A stretch of DNA of 64,000 nt from Pedobacter psychrophilus (GCF_001652725.1 NZ_LWHJ01000011.1:186001-250000), one strand, 5' to 3'; positions 25,340 to 34,153 are shown, counted from the first letter of the stretch. Made by a program: numbers and translations. Notes: generated from the letters alone by a model not told the origin.

Positions 25340-25976
25340 AGCAAAACCACTTCCAGCTGCAATAATTAAAGCCACAGGTCATTTTATTACTTGGTTATTT
25401 CGGAGGCGGTTTAATAAAATGGTGATCAATGGTATTCCAATTAAGGATAATCATTCCTATTTATTAATGTGCAATCATTTTAGTTTTTGGGATGGCTTTT
25501 GGGCAGGTTATTTAGCCTTACATGCTATTCATAAACAACAGGAGCTTAAAGGGTTTTACATCATGGTACTCAAAAAGCAGATGCAAATAAATCCTTGGTT
25601 AAAGTATTTTGGATGTTTTTCTATTTCACCAGGAACTACAACTGTAAGTGAAAGTTTAAATTACGCCGCCGAATTATTAGATAATCCTGGAAATTTAGTT
25701 TTAATTTTTCCTCAAGGAAATTTAGAATCTAACCACGTAAGGGACATTGTAATGAAAGATGGAATTAAAACAATAATCCCTAGAATTAAAGGAAATTGTC
25801 AGTTGATTTGGAGTAGTAATTTGATTGAATATTTTGAGAGCTTAAAACCATCTGTATATTTTCATCTTTTAGATGCGGGAACTAATCATGATTTTAATTT
25901 TGAGGATTTTAATCAAAAAATTAATGCTCATCATAAAGAAGCAATCAAAAAGCAATTTAGATTTACTGAGGATTAA
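25329..25976 (+). CDS. PlsC-type 1-acylglycerol-3-phosphate acyltransferase homologue
   Basis: A 215-residue acyltransferase. H50 and D55 in NHFSFWD form the HX4D catalytic motif, and FPQGNLES (E133) is the substrate-binding motif III. The N-terminal part is amphipathic, suggesting association with the inner membrane. It is probably the last enzyme of the cluster, moving the acyl chain made by the dedicated ACP system onto a glycerolipid or another acceptor. The acceptor is inference. Its end overlaps the convergent DUF427 gene by four bases. Confidence 0.85.
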   Translation: MIIKAKPLPAAIIKATGHFITWLFRRRFNKMVINGIPIKDNHSYLLMCNHFSFWDGFWAGYLALHAIHKQQELKGFYIMVLKKQMQINPWLKYFGCFSISPGTTTVSESLNYAAELLDNPGNLVLIFPQGNLESNHVRDIVMKDGIKTIIPRIKGNCQLIWSSNLIEYFESLKPSVYFHLLDAGTNHDFNFEDFNQKINAHHKEAIKKQFRFTED

Positions 25977-26251
25977 TCTACTTTAACGCCTTTCCAAAAA
26001 GCTACATAACCTTTAATTTCTTTTGCGGCATCTTTTGGATTTGGATAATACCATGCAGCATCAGTGTTTTCTTTTCCATCCACATCTAAAGAATAATAAG
26101 ACGCTTCTCCTTTCCAAGGGCAGCTGGTATGTTTATTTGATGATTTGAAAAAATCTTTTTTTATTGATAAGGCAGGGAAATAATGATTATTTTCTATAAC
26201 GATAGTGTCATTACTCTCTGCTATTGTTTGCCCGTTCCAAGTTGCTTTCAT
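25973..26251 (-). CDS. DUF427 domain protein
   Basis: A 92-residue protein with the DUF427 pattern: MKATWNGQTIAES at the start, NHYFP, then CPWKGEASYYSL and AAWYYPNPKDAAKEIKGYVAFW. The single conserved cysteine (CPWKG) and tryptophans are typical. The family forms a small beta-barrel of unknown function. It faces the lipid cluster end to end and appears monocistronic. Confidence 0.85.
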   Translation of the reverse strand: MKATWNGQTIAESNDTIVIENNHYFPALSIKKDFFKSSNKHTSCPWKGEASYYSLDVDGKENTDAAWYYPNPKDAAKEIKGYVAFWKGVKVD

Positions 26252-26350
26252 GATTATTGTTTTTTTAATGAACCTAACAATTTAGATTTTGTTTGATTTA
26301 AATAAAAGAAGTTTAAAGAATGATTTAAATTAAATGATTTGGTTTTTGTT

Positions 26351-26438
26351 GCGTTAACGATAGAAACGGCATCCTTTTTTTGCTCTTACCATGTTGCAAG
26401 TAGCAAAAAAAGATATAGTGTATAGCGTGTTAAAACGC
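26351..26438. ncRNA. Structured intergenic element, copy B
   Basis: GCGTT (26351-26355) can pair with AACGC (26434-26438). Inside are CGATAGAAACGGCATCC and ATATAGTGTATAGCG, both shared in altered form with the element at 33397-33477. Between them lies a variable hairpin, TTTTTTTGCT pairing with AGCAAAAAAA. Conserved single-stranded blocks around a variable stem suggest a structured RNA or a mobile repeat. The strand is not certain. It lies between the DUF427 and psd genes. Confidence 0.55.
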
Positions 26439-26460
26439 CCAAATTAAATAGGATTAAAAT

Positions 26461-27126
26461 TTATTTATTGGGTAAAGTAGCCAAAACTGTCATTCCGCCT
26501 TTAACCATTTCATTTAAATTAACATTTATTTGTGATCCTATTGGCAAAAACACATCTACTCTAGAACCGAATTTTATAAAGCCAAATTGTTCGCTCTGCT
26601 TAACTGGATCACCTTCCTTTACATACCAAACAATTCTACGAGCCAAAGCACCGGCAATTTGTCTATATAATATCTGATAACCTTTTTCTCCTTCTACAAC
26701 GGTTGTTGTGCGTTCATTTTCGGTACTGGATTTTGGATCCCATGCCACTAAATATTTGCCTGGATGATATTTGAAGTATTTTACAATTCCGCTGATTGGG
26801 TTTCTATTAACATGTACGTTAACTGGCGACATAAAAACCGAGATTTGTAGTCTTTTATCTTTAAAATATTCTGTTTCTTCTGTTTCTTCAATTACCACTA
26901 CTTTACCATCTGCAGGGCAAATTATTTGTCTATCATCAGTACTCCAAAGTCTAGTTGGGCTGCGGAAAAACTGTAAGATGGTCAAAAATAAAAATAGGGA
27001 AACAGCATACCAAAACCACACAAACCAAGTAACATCTGGTAAATAATAATGGATAATTGCGTTGGTAATAAAAATAAATAAAATGCAAAGTGCTAATGAG
27101 GTATATCCTTCTTTATGGATGGTCAT
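26461..27126 (-). CDS. psd: Phosphatidylserine decarboxylase, short form
   Basis: A 221-residue precursor of the short Psd type. Two membrane segments lie at about 8-30 and 33-52. The self-cleavage site is G187-S188 in KFGSRVDVFLP, where the serine becomes the pyruvoyl group. VHVNRNPISG and PADGKVV are conserved. It makes phosphatidylethanolamine at the inner membrane. cdsA, which makes the CDP-diacylglycerol precursor, is the next gene upstream on the same strand, 98 bp away. Confidence 0.93.
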   Translation of the reverse strand: MTIHKEGYTSLALCILFIFITNAIIHYYLPDVTWFVWFWYAVSLFLFLTILQFFRSPTRLWSTDDRQIICPADGKVVVIEETEETEYFKDKRLQISVFMSPVNVHVNRNPISGIVKYFKYHPGKYLVAWDPKSSTENERTTTVVEGEKGYQILYRQIAGALARRIVWYVKEGDPVKQSEQFGFIKFGSRVDVFLPIGSQINVNLNEMVKGGMTVLATLPNK

Positions 27127-27224
27127 GTGTGTAGTTTGTTAGTTTTTAGCCACTAGTTTATGGGGCCGATATTGTGTGTTAGTTTTGGTGTTGTTTGCTA
27201 GCTATATTTCAGGTCGCAAAAATA

Positions 27225-28028
27225 CTAATAAGTAATTAAATAGAGATAAACGAATATCACTGGAGCAGATAATAATAAACCATCAAAGCGATCCAGCACA
27301 CCGCCATGTCCGGGTAATATTTTACCAGAGTCTTTTATTTCGATACTTCTTTTAAACATAGATTCTACCAAATCTCCTAAAGTACCGAAACAAGAGATGA
27401 TAAATGCCATAATTAACCAATGATAAAAGGCATAATCAGTAAAATAGAAGGATATAATGTAGCCAACTAAAACGCTGGTAAAAATCCCTCCAATAAAACC
27501 TTCCCAAGATTTTTTTGGCGAATGTCTTTCAAATAATCTATGCTTACCGAGTTTGACGCCAAATAAATAAGCTCCTGTATCGTTTGCCCAAAGCATTAAA
27601 AAAAATCCTAAAGCTAAGTGAAAATTATAGCTGCCAGATATAAAAGCAATCACAACGTAAAAGATAAAAGGAACTACAGCATAAATTAATCCTAAAAAAG
27701 TATAGGCTATATTGCTGAAAGGAAGTTTAGATTTTTTATATAATTCTCTGATGAATATCCCAAAAAATAAAGGAATGTTTATTAAAAGCCATTTGGTTTC
27801 AAATGCGATAAAAAACCGCCCAGCTACTGATGCAAAAAGAATAACAGCTGCCACGTATCCTATCGTTCTATGCGGCCTTAAACCTGTTGTTTTAACCAAA
27901 GTGAAAAACTCAATTAAACAAACTAAGCTCAAAAACATATAAAAACCGACAAATACATAAGCGCCAGTTAATAACGAAGCCAACATTACCAAAACAAAAA
28001 TTAATCCTGTTATAGCTCTGGTTTTCAT
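27225..28028 (-). CDS. cdsA: Phosphatidate cytidylyltransferase
   Basis: A 267-residue polytopic membrane enzyme making CDP-diacylglycerol from CTP and phosphatidate. The C-terminal signature runs from SMFKRSIEIKDSGK through PGHGGVLDRFD with all conserved positions. About eight membrane segments are visible. Its start codon directly abuts the stop of the DUF2007 gene, indicating one operon: CPBP protease, DUF2007, cdsA and perhaps psd. Confidence 0.95.
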   Translation of the reverse strand: MKTRAITGLIFVLVMLASLLTGAYVFVGFYMFLSLVCLIEFFTLVKTTGLRPHRTIGYVAAVILFASVAGRFFIAFETKWLLINIPLFFGIFIRELYKKSKLPFSNIAYTFLGLIYAVVPFIFYVVIAFISGSYNFHLALGFFLMLWANDTGAYLFGVKLGKHRLFERHSPKKSWEGFIGGIFTSVLVGYIISFYFTDYAFYHWLIMAFIISCFGTLGDLVESMFKRSIEIKDSGKILPGHGGVLDRFDGLLLSAPVIFVYLYLITY

Positions 28029-28232
28029 CTATAAATCGTTTTCAAGGATAATTGCTAAAGCCTTATCAAAGTTTTCCTGGTTAACATGAACTTCTACTTC
28101 GCCAAATTTATAAGACGAATCTTGTTTATTCATGATGATGGCATCTATTTCATGGTCAACCAAAACTTGTTTAACCATTTCAGATTGAAAGAATTGATTT
28201 GAAGTATAAATTTTAACCCAATTATTAGTCAT
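28029..28232 (-). CDS. DUF2007 putative signal-transducing protein
   Basis: A 67-residue protein with the DUF2007 fold: WVKIYTSNQFFQSEMVKQVLVDHEIDAIIMNKQDS followed by VEVHVNQENFDKALAIILEN. The family resembles the ACT/PII-like ferredoxin fold and may sense a ligand, but no role is established. It overlaps the CPBP gene by eight bases and abuts cdsA, so it is made with membrane-lipid and membrane-protease functions. Confidence 0.82.
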   Translation of the reverse strand: MTNNWVKIYTSNQFFQSEMVKQVLVDHEIDAIIMNKQDSSYKFGEVEVHVNQENFDKALAIILENDL

Positions 28233-29160
28233 AAGTTATTTTAATTGTTTTGTCTTTTGTTTTTTTAAAGAATATGATGAGCAAAATTAAAGTAATTATT
28301 GCACTAATAAGATAGCTATAATTATTAAATGAAGTTTCATTATCTAAATTATCTAAGCTTTTGCCTTGTTTTTGATAAACATAAGCCATCACAACTGCAG
28401 TTCCATTATTTAAAAAATGTCCTAAAATGGCTAACCAAATACTTCTGCCGTAAACTAAAACATAGCCAAATAAAGCTCCTAAAAACATCCTCGGCAAAAA
28501 GCCATAAAACTGCATGTGAATACTGCTAAAAATGATTGCGGTAACCCAAATTGCCACATGGTGATTTTTAAACCATTGACCAAAAATATTTTGCATTCCA
28601 CCTCTAAAAAATAGTTCTTCACCAATAGCTGGGATTATTGCAACCATCAAAATATTGATTGCTAAATCTCCATAATCTTTCATGACCAATAATTTTTTGG
28701 TTAGCATGGCAGCTTCAAGCTCACTTTTTTTCATCCAAATTTCTAAACTTTTAAGTGAATCTGGCAAACTCATTTTTTGATTGATTACCGTTACCCACTC
28801 AAATAATGGAGAAGAAAAAAGCATGATTGCAAAAACTAAAAGCAATAAAATTCCTCTTAATGGATTGTCGAAATAGAAATATTGAGCAGGTTTTCTTTCG
28901 ATAATGTAGGCAAAGGCGATAGGCCCAGCTATAAACATCCCAAAAGAACTGCTTATCTGTAAAGCTTGGATAAAACCAATATCCATATTTGCGATATTGC
29001 CTCCAGCTAATTTAGATATATCAAAACCGCTGCTACTGGTTAAAAAATAAATAACCAATCCAACGGCTGTAAAGACAATTGCACCTACAATTGCCATTAT
29101 TATCAAAAACATCAGCTGTATAAAAGGATGATACGCAGTTGACTTTTGCATGTGAACCAT
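28225..29160 (-). CDS. CPBP-family intramembrane metalloprotease
   Basis: A 311-residue membrane protein with about eight hydrophobic segments. The family motifs are E181-E182 with R186 in EELFFRG, H215 in FSSIHMQ, and H248 with N251 in LGHFLNN. These residues form the glutamate-histidine site of Rce1-like proteases. The substrate is unknown. A second methionine three codons in is an equally good start. It heads the operon leading to cdsA and is divergent from dusB across 51 bp. Confidence 0.87.
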   Translation of the reverse strand: MVHMQKSTAYHPFIQLMFLIIMAIVGAIVFTAVGLVIYFLTSSSGFDISKLAGGNIANMDIGFIQALQISSSFGMFIAGPIAFAYIIERKPAQYFYFDNPLRGILLLLVFAIMLFSSPLFEWVTVINQKMSLPDSLKSLEIWMKKSELEAAMLTKKLLVMKDYGDLAINILMVAIIPAIGEELFFRGGMQNIFGQWFKNHHVAIWVTAIIFSSIHMQFYGFLPRMFLGALFGYVLVYGRSIWLAILGHFLNNGTAVVMAYVYQKQGKSLDNLDNETSFNNYSYLISAIITLILLIIFFKKTKDKTIKITYD

Positions 29161-29211
29161 AATAAATTCTTTTTGGTAAATTTGCGGTTAAATTACAGAA
29201 TAGATTTTTGA

Positions 29212-30204
29212 ATGTCGGTTAAAATTGGAAATATTGATTTAGGAGAATTCCCTTTGTTGCTTGCGCCGATGGAAGACGTGAGCGACCCACCATTTCGTTT
29301 TGTTTGTAAACAGAACGGAGTTGATATGATGTATACGGAATTCATATCTTCTGAAGGGTTGATTAGGGACGCTGCGAAAAGCAGACAAAAGCTAGATATC
29401 TTTGAATATGAAAGGCCAATTGGTATCCAAATATTTGGTTCTGAGATTGATCACATGAGGCAAGCCACAGAAATATCTTCTATGGCAAATCCAGATTTAA
29501 TAGATATCAATTATGGTTGCCCTGTAAAAAATGTGGCTTGTAAAGGTGCAGGAGCAAGCTTGTTACAGGATATTGATAAAATGGTAGCTATGACATCTGC
29601 CGTTGTTAAAGCAACTCATTTACCAGTTACCGTTAAAACTCGTTTAGGTTGGGATGATAACACTAAAAATGTTTACGAAGTTGCAGAGCGTTTGCAAGAT
29701 GTTGGTATTCAGGCATTAACAATACATGGGCGTACACGTTCGCAAATGTATAAAGGAGTTGCCGATTGGAGTTTGATTAAAGAAATCAAAAGAAATCCTC
29801 GTATTAAAATTCCTATTTTTGGTAATGGAGATATAGACTCGCCAGAGAAAGCAGCCAATTGGAGATTAGAATATGAGGTTGATGGCATTATGATTGGCAG
29901 GGCTGCAATTGGCTATCCCTGGATATTTAGGGAAATAAAACATTTTTTTGAAACTGGTGAGCATTTAGCTGGGCCAACTTTGCAAGAAAGAATTGATATT
30001 TGTAGCATCCATTTAAAAAAATCTATAGAATGGAAAGGCCCAAAAACCGGTATATTTGAAATGAGAAGGCATTATGCTAATTATTTTAAAGGAATCGCGA
30101 ATTTTAAAGAATACAGAATGAAGCTGGTCTCTTTAGAAAATATGGAACAGATACAAGAAGTTTTAGAAGAAATAGGAGATAAATTTGAAACAGAAATGGC
30201 TTAA
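29212..30204 (+). CDS. dusB: tRNA-dihydrouridine synthase
   Basis: A 330-residue FMN-dependent TIM-barrel enzyme reducing uridine to dihydrouridine in tRNA. LLLAPMEDVSDPPFR opens the barrel, the catalytic cysteine is C103 in YGCPVKNV, and VKTRLGWDD and HGRTRSQMYKG follow. IFGNGDI and DGIMIGRAAIGYPW close the FMN site. The DusB subtype is the best fit by length and motif. It is divergent from the CPBP gene. Confidence 0.9.
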   Translation: MSVKIGNIDLGEFPLLLAPMEDVSDPPFRFVCKQNGVDMMYTEFISSEGLIRDAAKSRQKLDIFEYERPIGIQIFGSEIDHMRQATEISSMANPDLIDINYGCPVKNVACKGAGASLLQDIDKMVAMTSAVVKATHLPVTVKTRLGWDDNTKNVYEVAERLQDVGIQALTIHGRTRSQMYKGVADWSLIKEIKRNPRIKIPIFGNGDIDSPEKAANWRLEYEVDGIMIGRAAIGYPWIFREIKHFFETGEHLAGPTLQERIDICSIHLKKSIEWKGPKTGIFEMRRHYANYFKGIANFKEYRMKLVSLENMEQIQEVLEEIGDKFETEMA

Positions 30205-30255
30205 GTTTTGTTATTTAAATAATTTTCTAATAAATTTAGAAAAATCTAGAAAAGC

Positions 30256-30642
30256 ATGGTCATAAAAATCACCGACGGAGTAAAGGTTTCAGTAGAAACA
30301 ACGTATCAACCCGAATATTCAAATCCAGCTAACGAACATTATATGTTTGCTTATAAGGTGATGATCGAAAATTTAGGCGAGTATAGTGTTCAATTGTTAA
30401 GTAGGCATTGGGATATTTTTGATTCTAATGGAACAAAAAGAGAAGTTGAAGGAGAAGGAGTGGTTGGTCTGCAACCGATAATTGAACCAGGTCAGTTTCA
30501 TGAATATGTTTCTGGATGTAATCTAAAAACCGATATGGGAATCATGAAAGGCACTTATCAAATGAAGCGTTTAGTTGATAATGATTTGTTTGATGTGAAA
30601 ATACCTGAGTTTAATTTGGTGGCTCCGTTTAAATTAAATTAA
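30256..30642 (+). CDS. apaG: ApaG family protein
   Basis: A 128-residue protein of the ApaG beta-sandwich family, seen in the N-terminal strands and in VQLLSRHWDIFDSNG and the C-terminal MKGTYQMKR. The precise function is unsettled; a link to divalent metal or dinucleotide polyphosphate homeostasis is only suggested from mutants in other bacteria. It lies 51 bp after dusB and has its own terminator. Confidence 0.92.
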   Translation: MVIKITDGVKVSVETTYQPEYSNPANEHYMFAYKVMIENLGEYSVQLLSRHWDIFDSNGTKREVEGEGVVGLQPIIEPGQFHEYVSGCNLKTDMGIMKGTYQMKRLVDNDLFDVKIPEFNLVAPFKLN

Positions 30643-30666
30643 AATAATCTTAAAATTTATATTAAT

Positions 30667-30695
30667 AGACTTACAAATTTTGTAGGTCTTTTTTT
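30667..30695 (+). terminator. Intrinsic terminator after apaG
   Basis: AGACTTACAA pairs with TTGTAGGTCT (one G-U pair), followed by a run of seven T. It lies 25 bp after the stop codon. Confidence 0.85.
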
Positions 30696-30790
30696 ATGAA
30701 TAATGTTTTATATTAATCATGGATTATCAATTATGAGGGAGAATTAACAGTTGTGGGCAGTAATAATTATTTTTTGATATTTCAGATAGA

Positions 30791-31363
30791 TTATCTCCTC
30801 CCAAGAATTTGCCCTAAACTTAAACTCGGTAAAATTTGTATTCTTTTGGCAAAATCATCTTCAGACGCATAGAGTTGTGTTAAACCAATTCTAAATGTAT
30901 TGCCAGTTTTCAATGCTTGATAGCGATACATGATATAGGTTATTGGGATAATTTTATTTTCTTCATAAATGTGGAATGTATTATTAGTAAAATAAATTGT
31001 TCCACCAGCTCCTAATTCCAAAAAGCTTCTTTTATTATTGTTGCCGATCAAATAATTAATTGCAACAGGAATTGTTGCTCCCAAAGTAATTCCTGCTCCT
31101 ATATTAAATCCTAAACCCGTACTGCCAGGCTTGAATCTAGTATCATAATTAATAGATAACCCTAAACCCTGACCTAATATTTCAGCATTAATTTGTTGGG
31201 TAGGTTTTTGTGTTTTGGTGATAAGCTTTGAATTATTTCTCAAAGTATCAGCATAAACATCGTCATTCGTGTTTTGGAATTTCTTTCTTTTAGTTTCTTG
31301 TGAATGGACAGAAAACGCTGTTAACACAAATACAAAAAGAATACAGTAGAACTTGATATTCAT
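30791..31363 (-). CDS. Secreted protein, unrecognised, possible outer-membrane barrel
   Basis: Best start is the ATG at 31363, giving 190 residues with a signal peptide (MNIKFYCILFVFVLTAFSVHSQ); an upstream ATG at 31384 would add seven hydrophilic residues before it. After a polar linker the mature part alternates glycine and aromatic residues (LGLSINYDTRFKPG, GLGFNIGAGITLGATIP, LELGAGGTIYF) and ends SLGQILGRR, which suggests a small beta-barrel in the outer membrane. No family was recognised. It is a single gene convergent with apaG. Confidence 0.55.
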   Translation of the reverse strand: MNIKFYCILFVFVLTAFSVHSQETKRKKFQNTNDDVYADTLRNNSKLITKTQKPTQQINAEILGQGLGLSINYDTRFKPGSTGLGFNIGAGITLGATIPVAINYLIGNNNKRSFLELGAGGTIYFTNNTFHIYEENKIIPITYIMYRYQALKTGNTFRIGLTQLYASEDDFAKRIQILPSLSLGQILGRR

Positions 31364-31480
31364 TTTTTTAGGTTTATGGTTCAATGAAGATAGATGTAAT
31401 TTTGGATTTTCTTAAAATCATATAATAATAATATCAAATCAATTATAGCTTTAAGTAGATAATTTTTAATTTAGTGCTTT

Positions 31481-31795
31481 ATGGAAGAACAACACGACAA
31501 TCAATTAAATATAGAGCTTTCTGAAGAGATGGCTGAAGGTATTTACGCAAACCTAGCAATCATTACGCATTCTAACAGTGAGTTTGTTTTGGATTTTATA
31601 AGGGTAATGCCCGGTGTACCTAAAGCAAAAGTAAAAAGTAGGATTGTCTTAACGCCAGATCATGCTAAACGATTGTTAAATGCTTTAGAAGATAATATTG
31701 CCAAATTTGAAATGATTAATGGGAATATTAAAGTGGGCGGGAATGACCAAGGAGGAATGCCTTTTAACTTTGGTGGGCCCACAGCGCAAGCATAA
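31481..31795 (+). CDS. DUF3467 family protein
   Basis: A 104-residue protein matching DUF3467: LNIELSEEMAEGIYANLAIITHSNSEFVLDFI, then PKAKVKSRIVLTPDHAKRLLNALEDNI. The C-terminus is a flexible glycine-rich tail. The family is widespread in Bacteroidota and has no assigned role. It lies 18 bp before a potassium-channel gene and may share its transcript. Confidence 0.88.
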   Translation: MEEQHDNQLNIELSEEMAEGIYANLAIITHSNSEFVLDFIRVMPGVPKAKVKSRIVLTPDHAKRLLNALEDNIAKFEMINGNIKVGGNDQGGMPFNFGGPTAQA

Positions 31796-31813
31796 TGGGT
31801 TAATCTATAGAGG

Positions 31814-32482
31814 GTGAGGAAAATTTTAAAAGGTAATACTGTTTTTGAAGAAAGCCTAAATGGCGGTTATCAATTGCAACTGAATAAAATTGCAGAAGTT
31901 TGGGATAATAATAAGTATTATGATTACGGAATCCTCAGGATTTTTCGGTTATTGATTGTAATCTCCCTGCTTTTTTTCCCTGGCGTTTTAATTGACGAAA
32001 TCTTTAAATCTAAAGGTGCTTTAAACAGGAAATTGATTGTAGAGTTTTATGTTGTTCTCAAAATTATTTTTCCCATTTTAATTCTCTGCTATGGTTGGTA
32101 TGATAATATTTATGTCATATCGTTATCCGTTTATTTACTTATAGAAACCTATATCTATTTGTTTTCTAAAATATTTTTAGAAGTTCAACATTTAAAGGGA
32201 GCTAATATCAGAACCTTATTGTTGTTGGTGATAAACTATTTTGAATCGGGGTTAACCTTTGCTGGTATTTATATGGCTGGCAACTATTTAAATATGCATA
32301 TGGAAAGTGCGATTGAGGCCGTTTATTTTTCATTTATAACCAGTGCAACAGTTGGATATGGGGATATTTTTCCTGTAACTAATACAGGTAGAATTTTAGC
32401 TATGATACAGATATTTAGTTCTATTTCCTTTTTTGTATTGTTTTTTAATTTCTTTTCTGGTAAAACTAATCAACAAGAATAG
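31814..32482 (+). CDS. Two-pore-segment potassium channel protein
   Basis: A 222-residue membrane protein from GTG 31814. Four to six hydrophobic segments are seen, and the last two flank the selectivity filter TVGYGD. That filter is the hallmark of potassium-selective channels. No regulatory RCK domain follows, since the protein ends 25 residues after the final helix. The 3' end overlaps the convergent miaA gene by 17 bases. Confidence 0.82.
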   Translation: MRKILKGNTVFEESLNGGYQLQLNKIAEVWDNNKYYDYGILRIFRLLIVISLLFFPGVLIDEIFKSKGALNRKLIVEFYVVLKIIFPILILCYGWYDNIYVISLSVYLLIETYIYLFSKIFLEVQHLKGANIRTLLLLVINYFESGLTFAGIYMAGNYLNMHMESAIEAVYFSFITSATVGYGDIFPVTNTGRILAMIQIFSSISFFVLFFNFFSGKTNQQE

Positions 32483-33377
32483 AATTAAGATATTCGAAGA
32501 TTTTTTTTGTATTTGCAGGCTCAAACCACATTAACTCTTTATTTTTTCTAAACCAAGTTAATTGCCTTTTGGCGAAGTTGCGGGTATTTTGTTTGATTTT
32601 ATCGACTGCTTGATCTAATGTACAATCTCCATTTAAGTAGCTGAATAACTCCGAATATCCTACAGTTTTTAATGCATTCAAATGCTGATATTCTTTTAAA
32701 GATTCTACTTCGTTTAGTAAACCATCTTCTATCATTAAATCTACTCGATGGTTTATTCGTTGGTAAAGTTTTTCCCGTTCAATATCTAAACCAATTAAAA
32801 TTGTATTGAATTCTCTTGACTTTTTTGGAGCATTGCGAAAAGAAGAAAAGGGTTTTCCAGTACTTAAACAAACTTCTAATGCTCTAATCATTCTTTGAGG
32901 ATTATTGATGTCGACTTCATTATAATATTCTGGATCAAGTTGTTGAAGCTGACTTTGTAAGGGCTCAATCCCTTCTTTTTGAAATTGTTGGTTTAGTTGT
33001 TCGCGAATATTTTCATTTGCTTTTGGAATTTCATCAAAACCGTATAAAACCGCATTGACGTAAAGCCCAGAACCACCAACCATTATTAAAATATCATGAG
33101 TTTTAAATAACTCATCTATTTTTGCTAAAGCTTCTTTTTCAAAAGTGCCTACGCTAAAATCCTGATTGATAGAATGTGAATTAATAAAATGATGTGGAGC
33201 TGATGCTAATTCTTCATCATTTGGTTTAGCTGTACCAATGCTCATTTCTTTAAAAAACTGACGAGAATCGGCGGAGATAATTTCTGTTTGATAGTGTTGA
33301 GCAATTTTTATTGCTAAAGCTGTTTTCCCAATAGCCGTTGGACCCGCAATAACGATTAATGTTTTTTGTTGACTCAC
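32466..33377 (-). CDS. miaA: tRNA dimethylallyltransferase
   Basis: A 303-residue enzyme adding dimethylallyl to N6 of A37 in tRNAs reading U-initial codons. The P-loop is GPTAIGKTAL (12-21), DSRQFFKEMSIGTAKP follows, and GGSGLYVNAVLYG and RQLTWFRKNKEL are conserved. It is full length. It shares a strand with cca and sua5 further upstream, a local grouping of tRNA maturation genes. Confidence 0.95.
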   Translation of the reverse strand: MSQQKTLIVIAGPTAIGKTALAIKIAQHYQTEIISADSRQFFKEMSIGTAKPNDEELASAPHHFINSHSINQDFSVGTFEKEALAKIDELFKTHDILIMVGGSGLYVNAVLYGFDEIPKANENIREQLNQQFQKEGIEPLQSQLQQLDPEYYNEVDINNPQRMIRALEVCLSTGKPFSSFRNAPKKSREFNTILIGLDIEREKLYQRINHRVDLMIEDGLLNEVESLKEYQHLNALKTVGYSELFSYLNGDCTLDQAVDKIKQNTRNFAKRQLTWFRKNKELMWFEPANTKKIFEYLNSILVD

Positions 33378-33396
33378 AAAATTGAGTTAATGATAT

Positions 33397-33477
33397 GCGT
33401 TAGGGATTGAAACGGCACCCCGGATTGGCCGCTTTTGGGCGGACAAACGGAGTATAGTGTAAAGCCCGCTCGAACGC
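33397..33477. ncRNA. Structured intergenic element, copy A
   Basis: GCGTT (33397-33401) pairs with AACGC (33473-33477). The interior shares GGGATTGAAACGGCACCC and AGTATAGTGTAAAGC with the element at 26351-26438, around a variable hairpin containing CCGC/GCGG. It lies between the miaA start and the upstream gene's end, in the same orientation as copy B, which is opposite to the flanking genes. It may be a structured RNA or a repeat. Confidence 0.55.
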
Positions 33478-33508
33478 CCAAACCTTTATTGTTTCAAAAT
33501 GTAATATA

Positions 33509-34120
33509 TTATCTTTCTACGTCTTCCTCGTCAAATCCTTCATTATCAGAAAATTCATCGGCAAAACTATCTTCTTCTTCTTCTTCAGCATCGCTACCTT
33601 CTGTATCGGTATTTAAGCCTTCTAATTCATCTTCATCGGCAATTTCCACTTCGCTATCATCTATAAAATCTTCTTCATCACCAATCAAATCTTCTGGAGT
33701 AAAATTTGGAACAACAATTTTTGGAGCCTCGCCTATTGTTTTAAATAGGCTTGGAAGCGTTAAAGCCGGATTATTTTCTAAAATCTTAATTAGCTCGACA
33801 TGAAATTCATAAGGTTTTTCAAAATTGTAGATGTAATAAAATTTTTGATGTGGATCATCTATAAATTTAGAGAATTTAGAATCTTCCATTAAAGCTATTG
33901 CATTATTTACTTTTCTAGCGTTAGGAAGATAGGCCAACTCTTCATTTTTTATCCATTGATCATTACTCACATAAAATGAAGAGCTTTTTTCGGGATCATA
34001 ACCTACATTTTTCAAAAAGAAATCATGCAAATCCTTAAAAGTTTGATTGGACTTGATATCAATCTCTCTCACTACTTCATCGTAGTCTTCAAAGCTTATC
34101 CTAAATCTATAAATTGCCAT
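33509..34120 (-). CDS. pRiA4b ORF-3-like (IS1096 TnpR-like) protein
   Basis: A 203-residue protein. The N-terminal 140 residues match the pRiA4b ORF-3-like fold: YRFRISFEDYDEVVREIDI, TFKDLHDFFLKNVGYD, FYVSNDQW, YYIYNFEKPYEFHVELIKI. The remaining 60 residues are almost wholly acidic (runs of E and D), a low-complexity tail of unknown role. Despite the name borrowed from an insertion-sequence passenger, in Bacteroidota this looks like a resident gene. It sits between cca and miaA on the same strand, 33 bp after cca. Confidence 0.75.
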   Translation of the reverse strand: MAIYRFRISFEDYDEVVREIDIKSNQTFKDLHDFFLKNVGYDPEKSSSFYVSNDQWIKNEELAYLPNARKVNNAIALMEDSKFSKFIDDPHQKFYYIYNFEKPYEFHVELIKILENNPALTLPSLFKTIGEAPKIVVPNFTPEDLIGDEEDFIDDSEVEIADEDELEGLNTDTEGSDAEEEEEDSFADEFSDNEGFDEEDVER

Positions 34121-34153
34121 TTTGCAAAAATAATTTTTGTTTTGATTTTATTA

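Noticed and set aside
33435-33803. Serine-rich forward frame of 122 codons
   Set aside because: It is antisense to the acidic tail of the pRiA4b ORF-3-like protein; the S-rich composition is the expected mirror of E/D codons.
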